Of a DNA stretch of 64,000 nt, positions 26,662-36,324 are shown one piece after another (position 1 is the stretch's first letter; each line of letters begins with the position of its first letter). The notes beneath the pieces are model-generated. The model worked only from the letters and a program-made list of their open reading frames with translations. It was not told where the DNA came from and did no database searches. The translations under genes were made by a program, and so were the position numbers. Source of the stretch: Apibacter adventoris (GTDB lineage: Bacteria > Bacteroidota > Bacteroidia > Flavobacteriales > Weeksellaceae); assembly GCF_002964975.1 (NCBI RefSeq), contig NZ_PSZM01000046.1, forward strand, positions 310,001 to 374,000. The letters run 5' to 3'.

Positions 26662-29250
26662 ATGAGTAAAGGAATTCAGGAAACCCCATTAATGAAGCAA
26701 TATAATTCTATAAAAGCTAAATATCCGGATGCTATATTACTTTTTAGAGTAGGAGATTTTTATGAAACTTTTGGAGAAGATGCTATAAAAGCAGCAGGTA
26801 TATTAGGAATTGTTCTTACTAAAAGAGCCAATGGAAAAGCCACCCATATAGAATTAGCAGGTTTTCCACATCATTCTTTAGAAGTTTATTTGCCAAAATT
26901 AGTGCGTTCAGGGTTGCGGGTAGCAATTTGTGATCAATTAGAAAATCCTTCTTTAGCTAAAGGAATTGTAAAAAGAGGGGTAACGGAATTGGTAACACCA
27001 GGAGTAACCTTTAACGATAAGGTATTAGAAGCCAAAAGTAATAATTTCTTACTATCAATACATCAAGAAAAAAATCTGTATGGTATGGCTTTGTTGGATG
27101 TGTCAACGGGTGAATTCTTGGTCACAGAAGGAGAAATAAGTAAATTAAAACATTTGATAGATAACTTTAAACCTACTGAAATTATTTATCAAAAAAGGAT
27201 TTCATTACCCATTAAAATACAATCTTATTCTTTTCAATTAGAGGACTGGGCATTTCAATATGACTATGCCTATGAGAAATTAACTAATCATTTTAAAACT
27301 CATAATTTAAAAGGTTTTGGGGTAGAGGCTATGAAACTAGCAATCATAGCTTCAGGAGCTATTTTTGCTTATCTAACAGAAGATACTCATCATAAATTAC
27401 TAGATCATATATCAAATATACAAAGGCTTCCGCAAGATAATTTTGTTTGGATGGATGATTTTACCATTCGTAATTTAGAATTGGTTGGAAACGCAGATTC
27501 ACAATCTGTATCTCTTTTAAAGATTTTAGATAAAACCCGAACGAATATGGGAGGACGTATGCTTCGGCGCTGGATTTTAATGCCTTTGAAAGAAATAGAA
27601 ACTATAAATAATAGATTGTCTATTGTAGATTTTTTTGTAAAATCAACCGATATATCTTATAGGATTGAAGAAGAGTTAAAAGGAATTTCAGATGTGGAAA
27701 GATTATTGGGGAAATTGGCAGGAGAACGTATAAATCCTAAAGAATTAGGCTATTTAAGGGACTCTTTGCAACATTATGAAAAGATTGAAGAAATACTAAA
27801 AAAAGATAAAAAATTCACATTTACATATTTAGGCGAATTTAAAGATTTGCAAAAAATTAATTTTTTATTAGCAAATCACATAAAGGAAGACTTGCCGGTA
27901 GCATTGGCTAAAGGAGAGGTGATAAAAGAAGGGGTGTCAGAAGAACTGGATAAATTAAGGGCAATTAAAAATCACAGTAAAGAGTATTTAGATAATTTAT
28001 GCCTAAGAGAATCTGAAAGAACTGGCATTCCGAGTTTAAAAATAGATTTCAATAATGTATTCGGGTATTATTTAGAAGTTAGGAATACTCATAAAAGTAA
28101 AGTTCCTCCGGAATGGGTAAGAAAACAAACTTTAGTAAATGCAGAACGTTATATTACAGAAGAACTAAAAGAATATGAATCTCAAATATTAGGAGCAGAA
28201 GAAAAAATAGCATTATTAGAAGGGAATTTGTATATAGAATTATGTTCTCAGATTAAAGAACAACTAGTAGATATACAGTATAACACACGCATCATATCTA
28301 TATTAGATATACTTTTAACTTTTGCAAATGTAGCTTTGGAAAATTCTTATACCCATCCACATTTAAATGAATCTAGAATAATAGATATTACAGAGGGTAG
28401 GCATCCCGTTATAGAGAAGCAATTACCCTTAGGAGAATCTTATATTGCTAATTCTGTATATATAGATGATGAGAAGCAACAGATACTTATGATAACAGGA
28501 CCCAATATGGCAGGAAAATCGGCTTTATTACGACAGACTGCCCTTATTGTCATAATGGCTCAAATAGGGAGTTTCGTGCCTGCTAAAAATGCAAACATAG
28601 GAATCGTAGATAAAGTGTTTACCCGAGTGGGAGCTTCTGATAATTTATCTAAAGGAGAATCTACTTTTATGGTAGAAATGAATGAAACAGCAAGCATATT
28701 AAATAATATATCAGATAGAAGTTTAATTCTTTTAGATGAAATCGGAAGAGGTACCAGCACTTATGATGGAGTTTCTATAGCCTGGGCAATTGCAGAATAT
28801 CTGCATGAACACCCAACCCGTCCTAAAACACTTTTTGCTACACATTATCATGAATTAAATGAAATGGCGAATTCTTTTGACAGAATCAAAAATTTTAATG
28901 TAAGCATTAAAGAATTAAAAGATACAATTGTTTTTTTAAGGAAATTGGTGCCGGGAGGAAGTGAACATAGTTTTGGTATTCATGTAGCCAAATTAGCAGG
29001 TATGCCTGTTAAATTAACACATAGGGCAGAAGAAATATTAAAAACCTTAGAAAAAAATAATTCAAGAAAAGAATTGAAAAACCGTACAAAAAACTTAACA
29101 GAAGAAAATATGCAGTTAAGCTTTTTTCAATTAGATGATCCGATTTTAGAAAATATACGAGAAGAAATTATAAAAACTGATATAAATTCATTAACTCCAA
29201 TTGAAGCCTTAATGAAATTAAATCAGATAAAAAAAATGATTGGAGGATAA
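26662..29250 (+). CDS. mutS: DNA mismatch repair protein MutS
   Basis: An 862-aa protein from the ATG at 26662 (MSKGIQETPLMKQYNSIK), the usual length. It recognises mismatches and starts repair with MutL, which is encoded 23 kb downstream. Residues seen: the mismatch-wedge motif GDFYETFG near residue 33 (Phe-x-Glu), the connector and lever domains, Walker A TGPNMAGKSALLRQ near 612, the DEIGRGTSTYDG Walker B/signature block, FATHYHELNE, and a helix-turn-helix dimer end (HVAKLAGMP). It is a complete MutS1. Confidence 0.97.
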   Translation: MSKGIQETPLMKQYNSIKAKYPDAILLFRVGDFYETFGEDAIKAAGILGIVLTKRANGKATHIELAGFPHHSLEVYLPKLVRSGLRVAICDQLENPSLAKGIVKRGVTELVTPGVTFNDKVLEAKSNNFLLSIHQEKNLYGMALLDVSTGEFLVTEGEISKLKHLIDNFKPTEIIYQKRISLPIKIQSYSFQLEDWAFQYDYAYEKLTNHFKTHNLKGFGVEAMKLAIIASGAIFAYLTEDTHHKLLDHISNIQRLPQDNFVWMDDFTIRNLELVGNADSQSVSLLKILDKTRTNMGGRMLRRWILMPLKEIETINNRLSIVDFFVKSTDISYRIEEELKGISDVERLLGKLAGERINPKELGYLRDSLQHYEKIEEILKKDKKFTFTYLGEFKDLQKINFLLANHIKEDLPVALAKGEVIKEGVSEELDKLRAIKNHSKEYLDNLCLRESERTGIPSLKIDFNNVFGYYLEVRNTHKSKVPPEWVRKQTLVNAERYITEELKEYESQILGAEEKIALLEGNLYIELCSQIKEQLVDIQYNTRIISILDILLTFANVALENSYTHPHLNESRIIDITEGRHPVIEKQLPLGESYIANSVYIDDEKQQILMITGPNMAGKSALLRQTALIVIMAQIGSFVPAKNANIGIVDKVFTRVGASDNLSKGESTFMVEMNETASILNNISDRSLILLDEIGRGTSTYDGVSIAWAIAEYLHEHPTRPKTLFATHYHELNEMANSFDRIKNFNVSIKELKDTIVFLRKLVPGGSEHSFGIHVAKLAGMPVKLTHRAEEILKTLEKNNSRKELKNRTKNLTEENMQLSFFQLDDPILENIREEIIKTDINSLTPIEALMKLNQIKKMIGG

Positions 29251-29325
29251 AATAGTTAAAGAATTGATATTTTTAATAATTCGATTTAATAAAAGTTTAT
29301 ATATATATTAAAGTATAAGGCAAAA

Positions 29326-29362
29326 AAACAGGCTGCCTTTAATGTAAATAAACAGCCTGTTT
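29326..29362. terminator. Bidirectional terminator between mutS and the S9 peptidase gene
   Basis: The arms AAACAGGCTG (29326-29335) and CAGCCTGTTT (29353-29362) pair perfectly. An A-run precedes and T-rich sequence follows, in the 143-bp gap between two convergent genes. Confidence 0.8.
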
Positions 29363-29393
29363 CTTTTATAAAGAAAAAAAAACAACAATTATT

Positions 29394-31379
29394 TTATTTG
29401 AGATATTTAGCAAAAAATCCCATCATAGTTTTATAAAGTTCAATACGATTATCTTCATGTCCAAAACCATGCCCTTCGTTATATTTTACCATATAAGGAA
29501 CCTCATATCCTTTATTTCTTAGATTTTTAACAATTTGATCAGATTCATTAATATTCACTCTTGGGTCATTGGCTCCCTGAATAACAAATAAAGGTTTTTT
29601 AATTTTATCGATATTTAAAGCAGGAGAAACCTCTTTCATTATTTTCTGATCTTCTTCACTATCAAAATCATACCATTGCTCTTTAAACTGTCCCATATAA
29701 GGTTTCCAGTATGGAGGAAAAGAATTAAAAAATGTAAATAAATTTGAAACTCCTACATAATCTACTCCGCAGATATATAAATTAGGAGTTTTTACAAGGC
29801 TTCCTAAAGTAGCTAATCCTCCGTAGCTTCCCCCATAAATTGCTATTTTGTTTTCATCAATAAAATCTAAGCTTTTAGCATATGCTACTCCATCTTCCAA
29901 ATCATTCAGCATATTACGTCCGATTTGTTTACTTCCTGCCAATAAGAAATCTTTTCCATATCCGCCGGAACCTCTGTAATTAATTTGGAGTGTAGCATAT
30001 CCTCTACTGGCAAATAATTGGGTTTCAGGATTGAAATGCCATTCGTCCCTAGGCCCATAAGGTCCCCCGTGAGGGTTTACAATTAAAGGTACTTTGTTGT
30101 TTTTAGAGGTTTCTTTAGGAATAGTTATATATCCGTGTAAAGTTAGTCCATCTCGTGATTTAAAGGTCACAGGACGCATTTCTGCCATATCTTGCTCTTT
30201 AAGATTAGGCATTAGATCCATTAAAAGACTTACTTTATCTGCAGTAATATCATATAAATAATATTTTCCATATAATTTGTCACTTCCAACATAAATAAGA
30301 TATTTATCTTCTTTGTCTGTTTTGTTTACCGGTGTGAAAAAATATCCGTTAAACTGCTTTTCTAATTTACTATATATTTTTTTAAATTCAGGACTTACTG
30401 CAATTATTTCAGGTTTTTCACCGGTAAAAGAGATATAATCTAACTCATAATTTCTTTTACGGGAAAAAGAAGCATCAGAAACATCATAGGTAGGATCATT
30501 ATAAATCTTTTTAATTTCTTTATTGTTTTTAAGGTCAAAAAGTAATATTTCGGTTTTATCGCTATTTAGATTTGACGCCACATAAGCATAATCTGGGTTA
30601 GAAGATTGGTAGTCAAACTCTAATATGTTAAAACTATCTTTCCATGTGGTAGTAACAACTTTATTGAAAGGAGATTTATCATTGGTCCTGTAGTATAAGG
30701 AATATTCCGTTCCGTTTTGTTGTTGGGTATAAGCTCTTAAATTTCCGTCCTTATCAAATTCATATCCCATAATAGGAGTGGAAATATCTTTATTTTCAAA
30801 TAATTTGACCAATTCTCCTGTTTTTATATTCAGCTTATAAGGTTCAAATATTTGAGGATTATCTTTATTCATCATAATAATCACATAATCCGGTTGTTCC
30901 TTAAGCACTCGTAGAATTTCTACACGCACATTATCAAAAGGAGTGAGTGCCTTATTATTTTCACCGGTAAGATCTACGGCAAACAATTGGTAATTTTCAT
31001 TTCCTCCTTGATCTTGAATATAAATAAGCCGTTCATTATTTACCCAAGCATATCCTCGTATCAGTTCCTCTTTTTCTTCCAGTATTCTTTTTACTTCGTT
31101 ATTAGAGGTATTCTTAACATATAGATGATTTTTACCTTTTTCATCTTTCTCTCGGTAAGAAAAATATTTTCCATCCGGAGAGAACTTAAATCCGGACTGT
31201 TTAGGTTTCGACCAATAATCTTCAACACTATATTTATAGTTCGATTTATCATAGCTTGCTATTTTTTGAAGTTCTTCTTTACTGGAGGGTAAAGAAATAT
31301 CGCCAGGGAGTTCCTTTATTTCCTGACTATTATATCCAACAGTTGTTGCCATGGCTATACAAATTATTAATTTTTTCAT
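29394..31379 (-). CDS. Secreted S9 family peptidase (prolyl oligopeptidase/acylaminoacyl peptidase type)
   Basis: A 661-aa protein with an N-terminal signal peptide ending near residue 18. Residues of about 40-400 form a beta-propeller that limits substrates to short peptides; the C-terminal third is the alpha/beta hydrolase. The catalytic triad is visible: Ser518 in GGSYGGLATLG, Asp605 in QGANDPRVN, and His637 in YNEGHGFGHE. VNPHGGPYGPRD forms the oxyanion side. It probably cleaves peptides in the periplasm for amino-acid supply. Transcription ends at the shared terminator with mutS. Confidence 0.92.
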   Translation of the reverse strand: MKKLIICIAMATTVGYNSQEIKELPGDISLPSSKEELQKIASYDKSNYKYSVEDYWSKPKQSGFKFSPDGKYFSYREKDEKGKNHLYVKNTSNNEVKRILEEKEELIRGYAWVNNERLIYIQDQGGNENYQLFAVDLTGENNKALTPFDNVRVEILRVLKEQPDYVIIMMNKDNPQIFEPYKLNIKTGELVKLFENKDISTPIMGYEFDKDGNLRAYTQQQNGTEYSLYYRTNDKSPFNKVVTTTWKDSFNILEFDYQSSNPDYAYVASNLNSDKTEILLFDLKNNKEIKKIYNDPTYDVSDASFSRKRNYELDYISFTGEKPEIIAVSPEFKKIYSKLEKQFNGYFFTPVNKTDKEDKYLIYVGSDKLYGKYYLYDITADKVSLLMDLMPNLKEQDMAEMRPVTFKSRDGLTLHGYITIPKETSKNNKVPLIVNPHGGPYGPRDEWHFNPETQLFASRGYATLQINYRGSGGYGKDFLLAGSKQIGRNMLNDLEDGVAYAKSLDFIDENKIAIYGGSYGGLATLGSLVKTPNLYICGVDYVGVSNLFTFFNSFPPYWKPYMGQFKEQWYDFDSEEDQKIMKEVSPALNIDKIKKPLFVIQGANDPRVNINESDQIVKNLRNKGYEVPYMVKYNEGHGFGHEDNRIELYKTMMGFFAKYLK

Positions 31380-31533
31380 TTCATAGAGGTTTTAATTAAT
31401 AAGTTGTTAATTTAGTATTTTTTGTTACAATTAATTTATATGATATTATTCATAAATGAGAATAGTAATAAATAATAGCTGTAATTTATTTTTATATAGA
31501 GTATTTTTGTACACATGTAAATTATATAAGCTT

Positions 31534-32334
31534 ATGTTTAAAAATATTTGTACTTTATTTTTGTTTATGTCATGTATGTTACATAGTACATTTTCTTATG
31601 CATGGGGTATTACCGGGCATAGGGTAATTGCTGAAATAGCAGAAAGACACTTAAATCGCAAAACATTAAAAAAAGTACAGAAATTATTAGGAGGCAAACC
31701 TATGGCTTACTATGCTAATTGGCCTGACGAAATAAAGTCGGATACTCTAAAAATATGGGACAAAACCTTTCAATGGCATTTTATAAATTTTTCTCAAGGT
31801 TTGTCTTTTGATGAATTTTCCTTTAAATTAAAAAATTATCCAACAGAAAACTTATATTCTGCTATTCAGAAATGTCAGGAAACAATAAAAGACAAATCAG
31901 CTTTAACAAAAGATAAGAAAATTGCTTTATTGTTTCTGATGCATATAATAGGGGATTTAGAGCAACCCTTGCATATTGGCAGAGAAAAGGATTTGGGAGG
32001 AAATAAAATAAAGCTCCAGTGGTTTTCGCATCCTACAAACCTGCATTCTATATGGGATTCTAAGTTAATAGATTATTATAAATATAGTTATACTGAGTAT
32101 GCTTCAGTATTAGATACCAATTCTAAGGATCAAAATAAAGTACTTTCAAAGGGAACTTTGGAAGATTGGATTTACGATTCTTATTTGCTTGCTACTCGAA
32201 TATATTCTGAATTGAATTCTTATAAAAAATTAGATTATGAATATGCCTATTATAATAAAGAGATTTTAGAAAACCAGTTATTAAAAGGTGGATTGCGTTT
32301 AGCTAAATTGCTAAATTTATTGTTTAATACATAA
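31534..32334 (+). CDS. S1/P1 family zinc nuclease
   Basis: A 266-aa protein from the Met at 31534. A signal peptide ends just before WGITGHRVIAEIAERHL, in which the mature N-terminal Trp and the His bind zinc, as in P1 and S1 nucleases. Further zinc ligands are seen in FQWHFINFSQ, LLFLMHIIGDLEQPLHIG, DLGGNKIKLQW and NLHSIWDSKLID. It degrades single-stranded DNA/RNA outside the cytoplasm, presumably for phosphate and nucleoside supply. The frame extends upstream to 31456, but those 26 residues would precede a normal signal peptide, so the later start is chosen. Confidence 0.92.
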   Translation: MFKNICTLFLFMSCMLHSTFSYAWGITGHRVIAEIAERHLNRKTLKKVQKLLGGKPMAYYANWPDEIKSDTLKIWDKTFQWHFINFSQGLSFDEFSFKLKNYPTENLYSAIQKCQETIKDKSALTKDKKIALLFLMHIIGDLEQPLHIGREKDLGGNKIKLQWFSHPTNLHSIWDSKLIDYYKYSYTEYASVLDTNSKDQNKVLSKGTLEDWIYDSYLLATRIYSELNSYKKLDYEYAYYNKEILENQLLKGGLRLAKLLNLLFNT

Positions 32335-32344
32335 ACAAAATATT

Positions 32345-33256
32345 TTAGTTGATTTTTTCTTGAAAAGTATATAGCGGATATTTATCTATAGTTTCAAATG
32401 TATACTGATTATTTTCTTTCAGAATAGTAATGAATTTTTTTAACGAATCTGTATATTGAGGTTTACTAAACATTCTGTCATGGACTAAAATTACAATATT
32501 TCCCGGCATATTAGTTTTATTGTTTTTTAATTGTGTCTGTATTTTTTTTATCATTTCGTTAGTAGTTTCAATGGGTATATTACCATTTTTAAATCTCCAT
32601 TCAACGTCCCATCCAAACACAGAATACCCAATGGAATCCAATTTTTTGGCAACAGTATAGGCGGAAGATTCGCCTTTTACCTTTTTATTTATAGCCCAGG
32701 TATTTCTTCCGGGCAACCGGGCAATTTTATTTTTTATACATAACTTATTTTCCGCAGTAATAAAGTCAGTTACAGAAACGTTTGGGCTCTGATAAAAATT
32801 CTTGAATTTATTCCTAAATGCGTGAGTATCACTATGGTTTCCTATAATGAATAGAGAATCAGCTTGGATGGAATCTATTAAATTTTGTCTTTCTTTTCCG
32901 TAAACATGAGTGCCTACCATGAAGAAAGTGGCCTTGACCTTATTTTTTCTTAGAATATTTTTACATATTTGAGTTCCGGGTAATTGTGGTCCATCATCCA
33001 GAGTGAAAAAGATATGATATTTACCGGAATCAGTTTTTATGGGATGAATTTCCTTTATGCCTCTGGTTTGCATACTGACATTTTTTTTATAGATTTTATT
33101 GTAAGATTGAGTAGAATCATAATAATTTTCTTTAGGATGAAGAGCTATTGATTCTTTTATTTTAGAAAATTCACTTTTTAACTGCATTTCCTTTTTACAG
33201 CTGATGATGATTAGTGAAAATATAAGTATTTGAAAAGAGAAAGTATATGATTTCAT
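32345..33256 (-). CDS. Lipoprotein polysaccharide deacetylase (NodB fold)
   Basis: A 303-aa protein with lipobox IISC (Cys20). The NodB domain starts near residue 85: the metal Asp pair lies in FFTLDDGPQLPGT, the second motif is GNHSDTHAF with both His ligands, and later blocks are ARLPGRNTW, SVFGWDVEW and VILVHDR. Such enzymes remove acetyl groups from N-acetylglucosamine in peptidoglycan or surface polymers; the substrate here is unknown. It is divergent from the drug-efflux operon. Confidence 0.9.
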   Translation of the reverse strand: MKSYTFSFQILIFSLIIISCKKEMQLKSEFSKIKESIALHPKENYYDSTQSYNKIYKKNVSMQTRGIKEIHPIKTDSGKYHIFFTLDDGPQLPGTQICKNILRKNKVKATFFMVGTHVYGKERQNLIDSIQADSLFIIGNHSDTHAFRNKFKNFYQSPNVSVTDFITAENKLCIKNKIARLPGRNTWAINKKVKGESSAYTVAKKLDSIGYSVFGWDVEWRFKNGNIPIETTNEMIKKIQTQLKNNKTNMPGNIVILVHDRMFSKPQYTDSLKKFITILKENNQYTFETIDKYPLYTFQEKIN

Positions 33257-33370
33257 TTATATAAATTTAACAAATAATTATAATATATTTAACATTTTTT
33301 TAACTAACATAAATCATGCCAGATATTCATCCTTAGTATTAAGAAGGTTAAATAAAAAATAGATTTAAAT

Positions 33371-33406
33371 AATAGTTGAATATTCAACTATTGTTTTTTA
33401 ACTTTG
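33371..33406 (+). promoter_or_regulatory. Promoter with palindromic MarR operator
   Basis: A perfect 22-bp palindrome occupies 33371-33392 (half site AATAGTTGAAT). The -33 TTG (33376-33378) lies inside it, and the -7 box TAACTTTG (33399-33406) follows after a 20-nt spacer. The operator therefore covers the -33 element of the promoter 22 nt before the marR ATG. Binding by the encoded MarR dimer would block RNA polymerase, giving autorepression of the efflux operon. Confidence 0.8.
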
Positions 33407-33428
33407 CAAGCTGAAAAAAGAAGTACTG

Positions 33429-33866
33429 ATGAGAGATTTTATATATGCATTATTGAGGACTCAAACTGCTTATAGGCAGGTGTTTCAAAGGGAAATGAGG
33501 AAAGAGAAAATAGGCATTTCATTTGAAATGTTACAGATTATGTCTTGTTTGTTTAATGAGGAATTGATGAATCAACAGGATATTGCCAATAAAACATTTA
33601 GAGACAAATCTAGCTTATCATATATTTTAAAAAATTTAGAAAAAAAAGGACTTATTGAAAGGGTAGAAGATACTAAAGATAAGAGAAATAAATTAATTCA
33701 TTTAACTCCTAAAGGGGTAGATATGGAAGCAAAGATACAAAATGTAGTAAAAGGAGTATATAATAATATTTTGAAGACAAAGGGAATAAATAAAAAAGTA
33801 TCGCTCTGTAAAGAATACTTGGAAGATATAGAATTAGTATTTAAAAATAAATTAAATGAAGTATAA
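33429..33866 (+). CDS. MarR family transcriptional regulator of the efflux operon
   Basis: A 145-aa winged-helix regulator of usual length. It has an N-terminal dimer helix, the recognition region MNQQDIANKTFRDKSSLSYILKNLEKKGLI, and the wing RVEDTKDKRNKLIHLTPKG. It heads a four-gene operon whose next gene overlaps its end by 11 bp. A perfect palindrome sits inside its promoter. Family precedent (EmrR/MprA with EmrAB) makes it a repressor released by a small-molecule ligand; the inducer is unknown. Confidence 0.93.
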   Translation: MRDFIYALLRTQTAYRQVFQREMRKEKIGISFEMLQIMSCLFNEELMNQQDIANKTFRDKSSLSYILKNLEKKGLIERVEDTKDKRNKLIHLTPKGVDMEAKIQNVVKGVYNNILKTKGINKKVSLCKEYLEDIELVFKNKLNEV

Positions 33867-35157
33867 AATTGCTTATTTAATTATTTTGTTTACATATTTA
33901 GTAAAAGCACAGAATAATTATTATTTAGGAGTTGAAGAGTTATTTAATTTAGGGATTGAACATAGTACACAATTAAAAGCCTCTCATATAAAAAATAGTA
34001 TTTCAATAGAAAAAGAAGCTTTAACTGAAATTGAACAATTACCATCAATTTCTTTTACTGCAACTAATGGATATGTAGGAAAAGCATCTATTTATGATAA
34101 AAATTTTTCCTTTGCAGAGCATCCTGATATTCCAAATTGGAAACAGAACTATGGTTTAGAGTTAAAGCAAACTATATATCAGGGAGGAAAAATTAAAAAT
34201 AACATAAAAAGTGCATATATATCAAGACAAATATCCGAACTTAGTTTAGAAAAAGATGTTTCGGATATAAAGTTGGTATTAATTAATAATTATTTAGAAT
34301 TATTTCGTTTATATAAACAGAAAGATGTTTTATTAAAAAATATAGAAGAAGCTAAGAAAAGGTTAAATAATATAAAAAATTTAAAAAAAGAAGGTATTGT
34401 AACAAATAATGACGTATTAAGAAGTCAGATCGATGTATCTAATTATGAATTGTCATTAAAAGAAACTCAAGATAATATAATTATAATATCTCAACAATTA
34501 GATATTGTTTTAGGGATAGAGGAAAAAAATATAATTGTACCTGATACCTTATTTTTAGAAAAAAAGATTTTTGTTGAGAATGAAGATTATTACGTGCAAC
34601 AAGGCTACGAAAAATATCCTGAATTAAGAATTTCAGATTATAATATAGAAAAGGCAAAAGTTGATGAAAAAATTGCAAAATCAAAATATTTACCCAATTT
34701 ATTTTTAAGTGCAGGTAATAATTTAGTAAGACCTTTACCAAATACTAGCCCGGTACAAGATTTATACATTAATTCTTGGGGAATTAATTTAGGTCTATCT
34801 TATGAAATATCTTCATGGTTCGATCATAGACACACATTAAACGAAGCAAAATACAATATAAATTTGCAGGAAAATTTAAAAGAACAAACACGCGAAAATA
34901 TTAGGATGAAAGTAAAATCTGCCTATATTAAAAATAAAGAAGCAATGGATAGGATAGAGGTATTAACTAAAACTATACAGCAAGCCAAAGAAAACTACAG
35001 AATTACTAATAATAAATATTTTAATCAATTGTCAATACTTACTGATTTATTAGATGCGTCTGCAGTTCAACTTAATGCAGAATTACAATTAACAACAGCC
35101 AAAGCCAATTTCATATATACCTATTATTTATTATTACAAGCAAGTGGTAATCTTTAA
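33856..35157 (+). CDS. TolC-family outer-membrane efflux channel
   Basis: A 433-aa protein with an N-terminal signal (MKYKIAYLIILFTYLVKAQ). Two OEP repeats of long amphipathic helices start at residues of about 25 and 230, with beta-strand segments between (PSISFTATNGYVG; LPNLFLSAGNNL). It forms the outer-membrane exit duct for the HlyD/MFS pair encoded next. It overlaps marR by 11 bp, so translation is coupled. Confidence 0.92.
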   Translation: MKYKIAYLIILFTYLVKAQNNYYLGVEELFNLGIEHSTQLKASHIKNSISIEKEALTEIEQLPSISFTATNGYVGKASIYDKNFSFAEHPDIPNWKQNYGLELKQTIYQGGKIKNNIKSAYISRQISELSLEKDVSDIKLVLINNYLELFRLYKQKDVLLKNIEEAKKRLNNIKNLKKEGIVTNNDVLRSQIDVSNYELSLKETQDNIIIISQQLDIVLGIEEKNIIVPDTLFLEKKIFVENEDYYVQQGYEKYPELRISDYNIEKAKVDEKIAKSKYLPNLFLSAGNNLVRPLPNTSPVQDLYINSWGINLGLSYEISSWFDHRHTLNEAKYNINLQENLKEQTRENIRMKVKSAYIKNKEAMDRIEVLTKTIQQAKENYRITNNKYFNQLSILTDLLDASAVQLNAELQLTTAKANFIYTYYLLLQASGNL

Positions 35158-35169
35158 TTTAATAAAAAA

Positions 35170-36324
35170 ATGAGTGTAAAAGAAGGAAATTCGCAGAAAG
35201 GATCCTCTGAAACCTCTTCTGCTGAGGAAAGTAAGAATATAATTACAAACAAAAAACTTAAAGAAGGAAGAGAACTACATACTAAACTAAAAAAAAAGAG
35301 ACGAAGAAATATTATAGTTAATACATTTTGTATTATTATTACCTTATTCGGCATAGGTTGGGTAATTCATTATTTTTGGAGATATTATCAGTATGAAGTT
35401 ACAAATGATGCAATTATCGATCAATATATTACGCCTGTAAATACTCGAGTAGCCGGATATATTAAAGAAATAAGGTTTAATGAACATCAAAAAGTAAAAG
35501 CAGGAGATACTTTGGTAATTATTGATGATAGAGAATTTAAAATTAAAGTCATGGATGCACAGGCAGCCCTTAGAGATGCAGAGGCCTCTAAAAATGTTCT
35601 AAGTTCAAATATTGAAACATCGGAAAATACCGAGGCAGTAACAGAAGCCAATATAGCAGAAGCCAGAATAAGGATGGATAATGCCTATAGAGATTATTTA
35701 CGATATGCAAATTTATTAAAGGAAGAGTCTGTTCCACAACAACAATTCGATCAAAAGAGAACAGAATATGAAGCCTCAAAAGCAAAATATGAATCTTTAA
35801 GACGACAAAAACAAACAAACATTTCTTCTACTGTAGGAGTAAGTAAAAAACAAGAAAACGCAGAAGCTTTAATATTAAGAAGCAAAGCTAATTTAGATAT
35901 GGCCAAACTAAATCTATCGTATACAGTTATAACAGCTCCTTATGATGGTTATGTAGGCAGAAGAAATATAGAAAAAGGTGAATTGGTACAGGCTGGGCAA
36001 GTATTGACTAACCTTGTGAAAAATAATAATAAATGGGTGACGGCTAATTACAAAGAAAAACAAATTGCAAATATTCATATAGGACAAAAAGTAAATATCA
36101 AAGTAGATGCTATAAAAAATAGAGTTTTTGAGGGTAAAGTAACAGCTATCTCAGAAGCCACAGGATCTAAATATTCATTAATTCCTACAGATAATTCTGC
36201 TGGAAATTTTGTGAAAATACAACAACGAATTCCGGTGAGAATAGAGTTTATTAATCTACCTCAAAAAGATAAAGATAAATTAAGAGCAGGTATGATGGTA
36301 GAAACAGAAGCATATGTAAGGTAA
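35170..36324 (+). CDS. HlyD/EmrA-type membrane fusion protein
   Basis: A 384-aa protein. It has a charged cytoplasmic N-terminus (Ser/Glu/Lys-rich to about residue 45), one membrane span (about 47-68), a barrel-sandwich half motif (TPVNTRVAGYIKEI..), a coiled-coil hairpin (about 120-250), and the second half motif TVITAPYDGYVGRRNIEKGELVQAGQVL. It bridges the MFS pump and the TolC-like channel. Its stop codon shares its last base with the next start (TAATG). Confidence 0.93.
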   Translation: MSVKEGNSQKGSSETSSAEESKNIITNKKLKEGRELHTKLKKKRRRNIIVNTFCIIITLFGIGWVIHYFWRYYQYEVTNDAIIDQYITPVNTRVAGYIKEIRFNEHQKVKAGDTLVIIDDREFKIKVMDAQAALRDAEASKNVLSSNIETSENTEAVTEANIAEARIRMDNAYRDYLRYANLLKEESVPQQQFDQKRTEYEASKAKYESLRRQKQTNISSTVGVSKKQENAEALILRSKANLDMAKLNLSYTVITAPYDGYVGRRNIEKGELVQAGQVLTNLVKNNNKWVTANYKEKQIANIHIGQKVNIKVDAIKNRVFEGKVTAISEATGSKYSLIPTDNSAGNFVKIQQRIPVRIEFINLPQKDKDKLRAGMMVETEAYVR

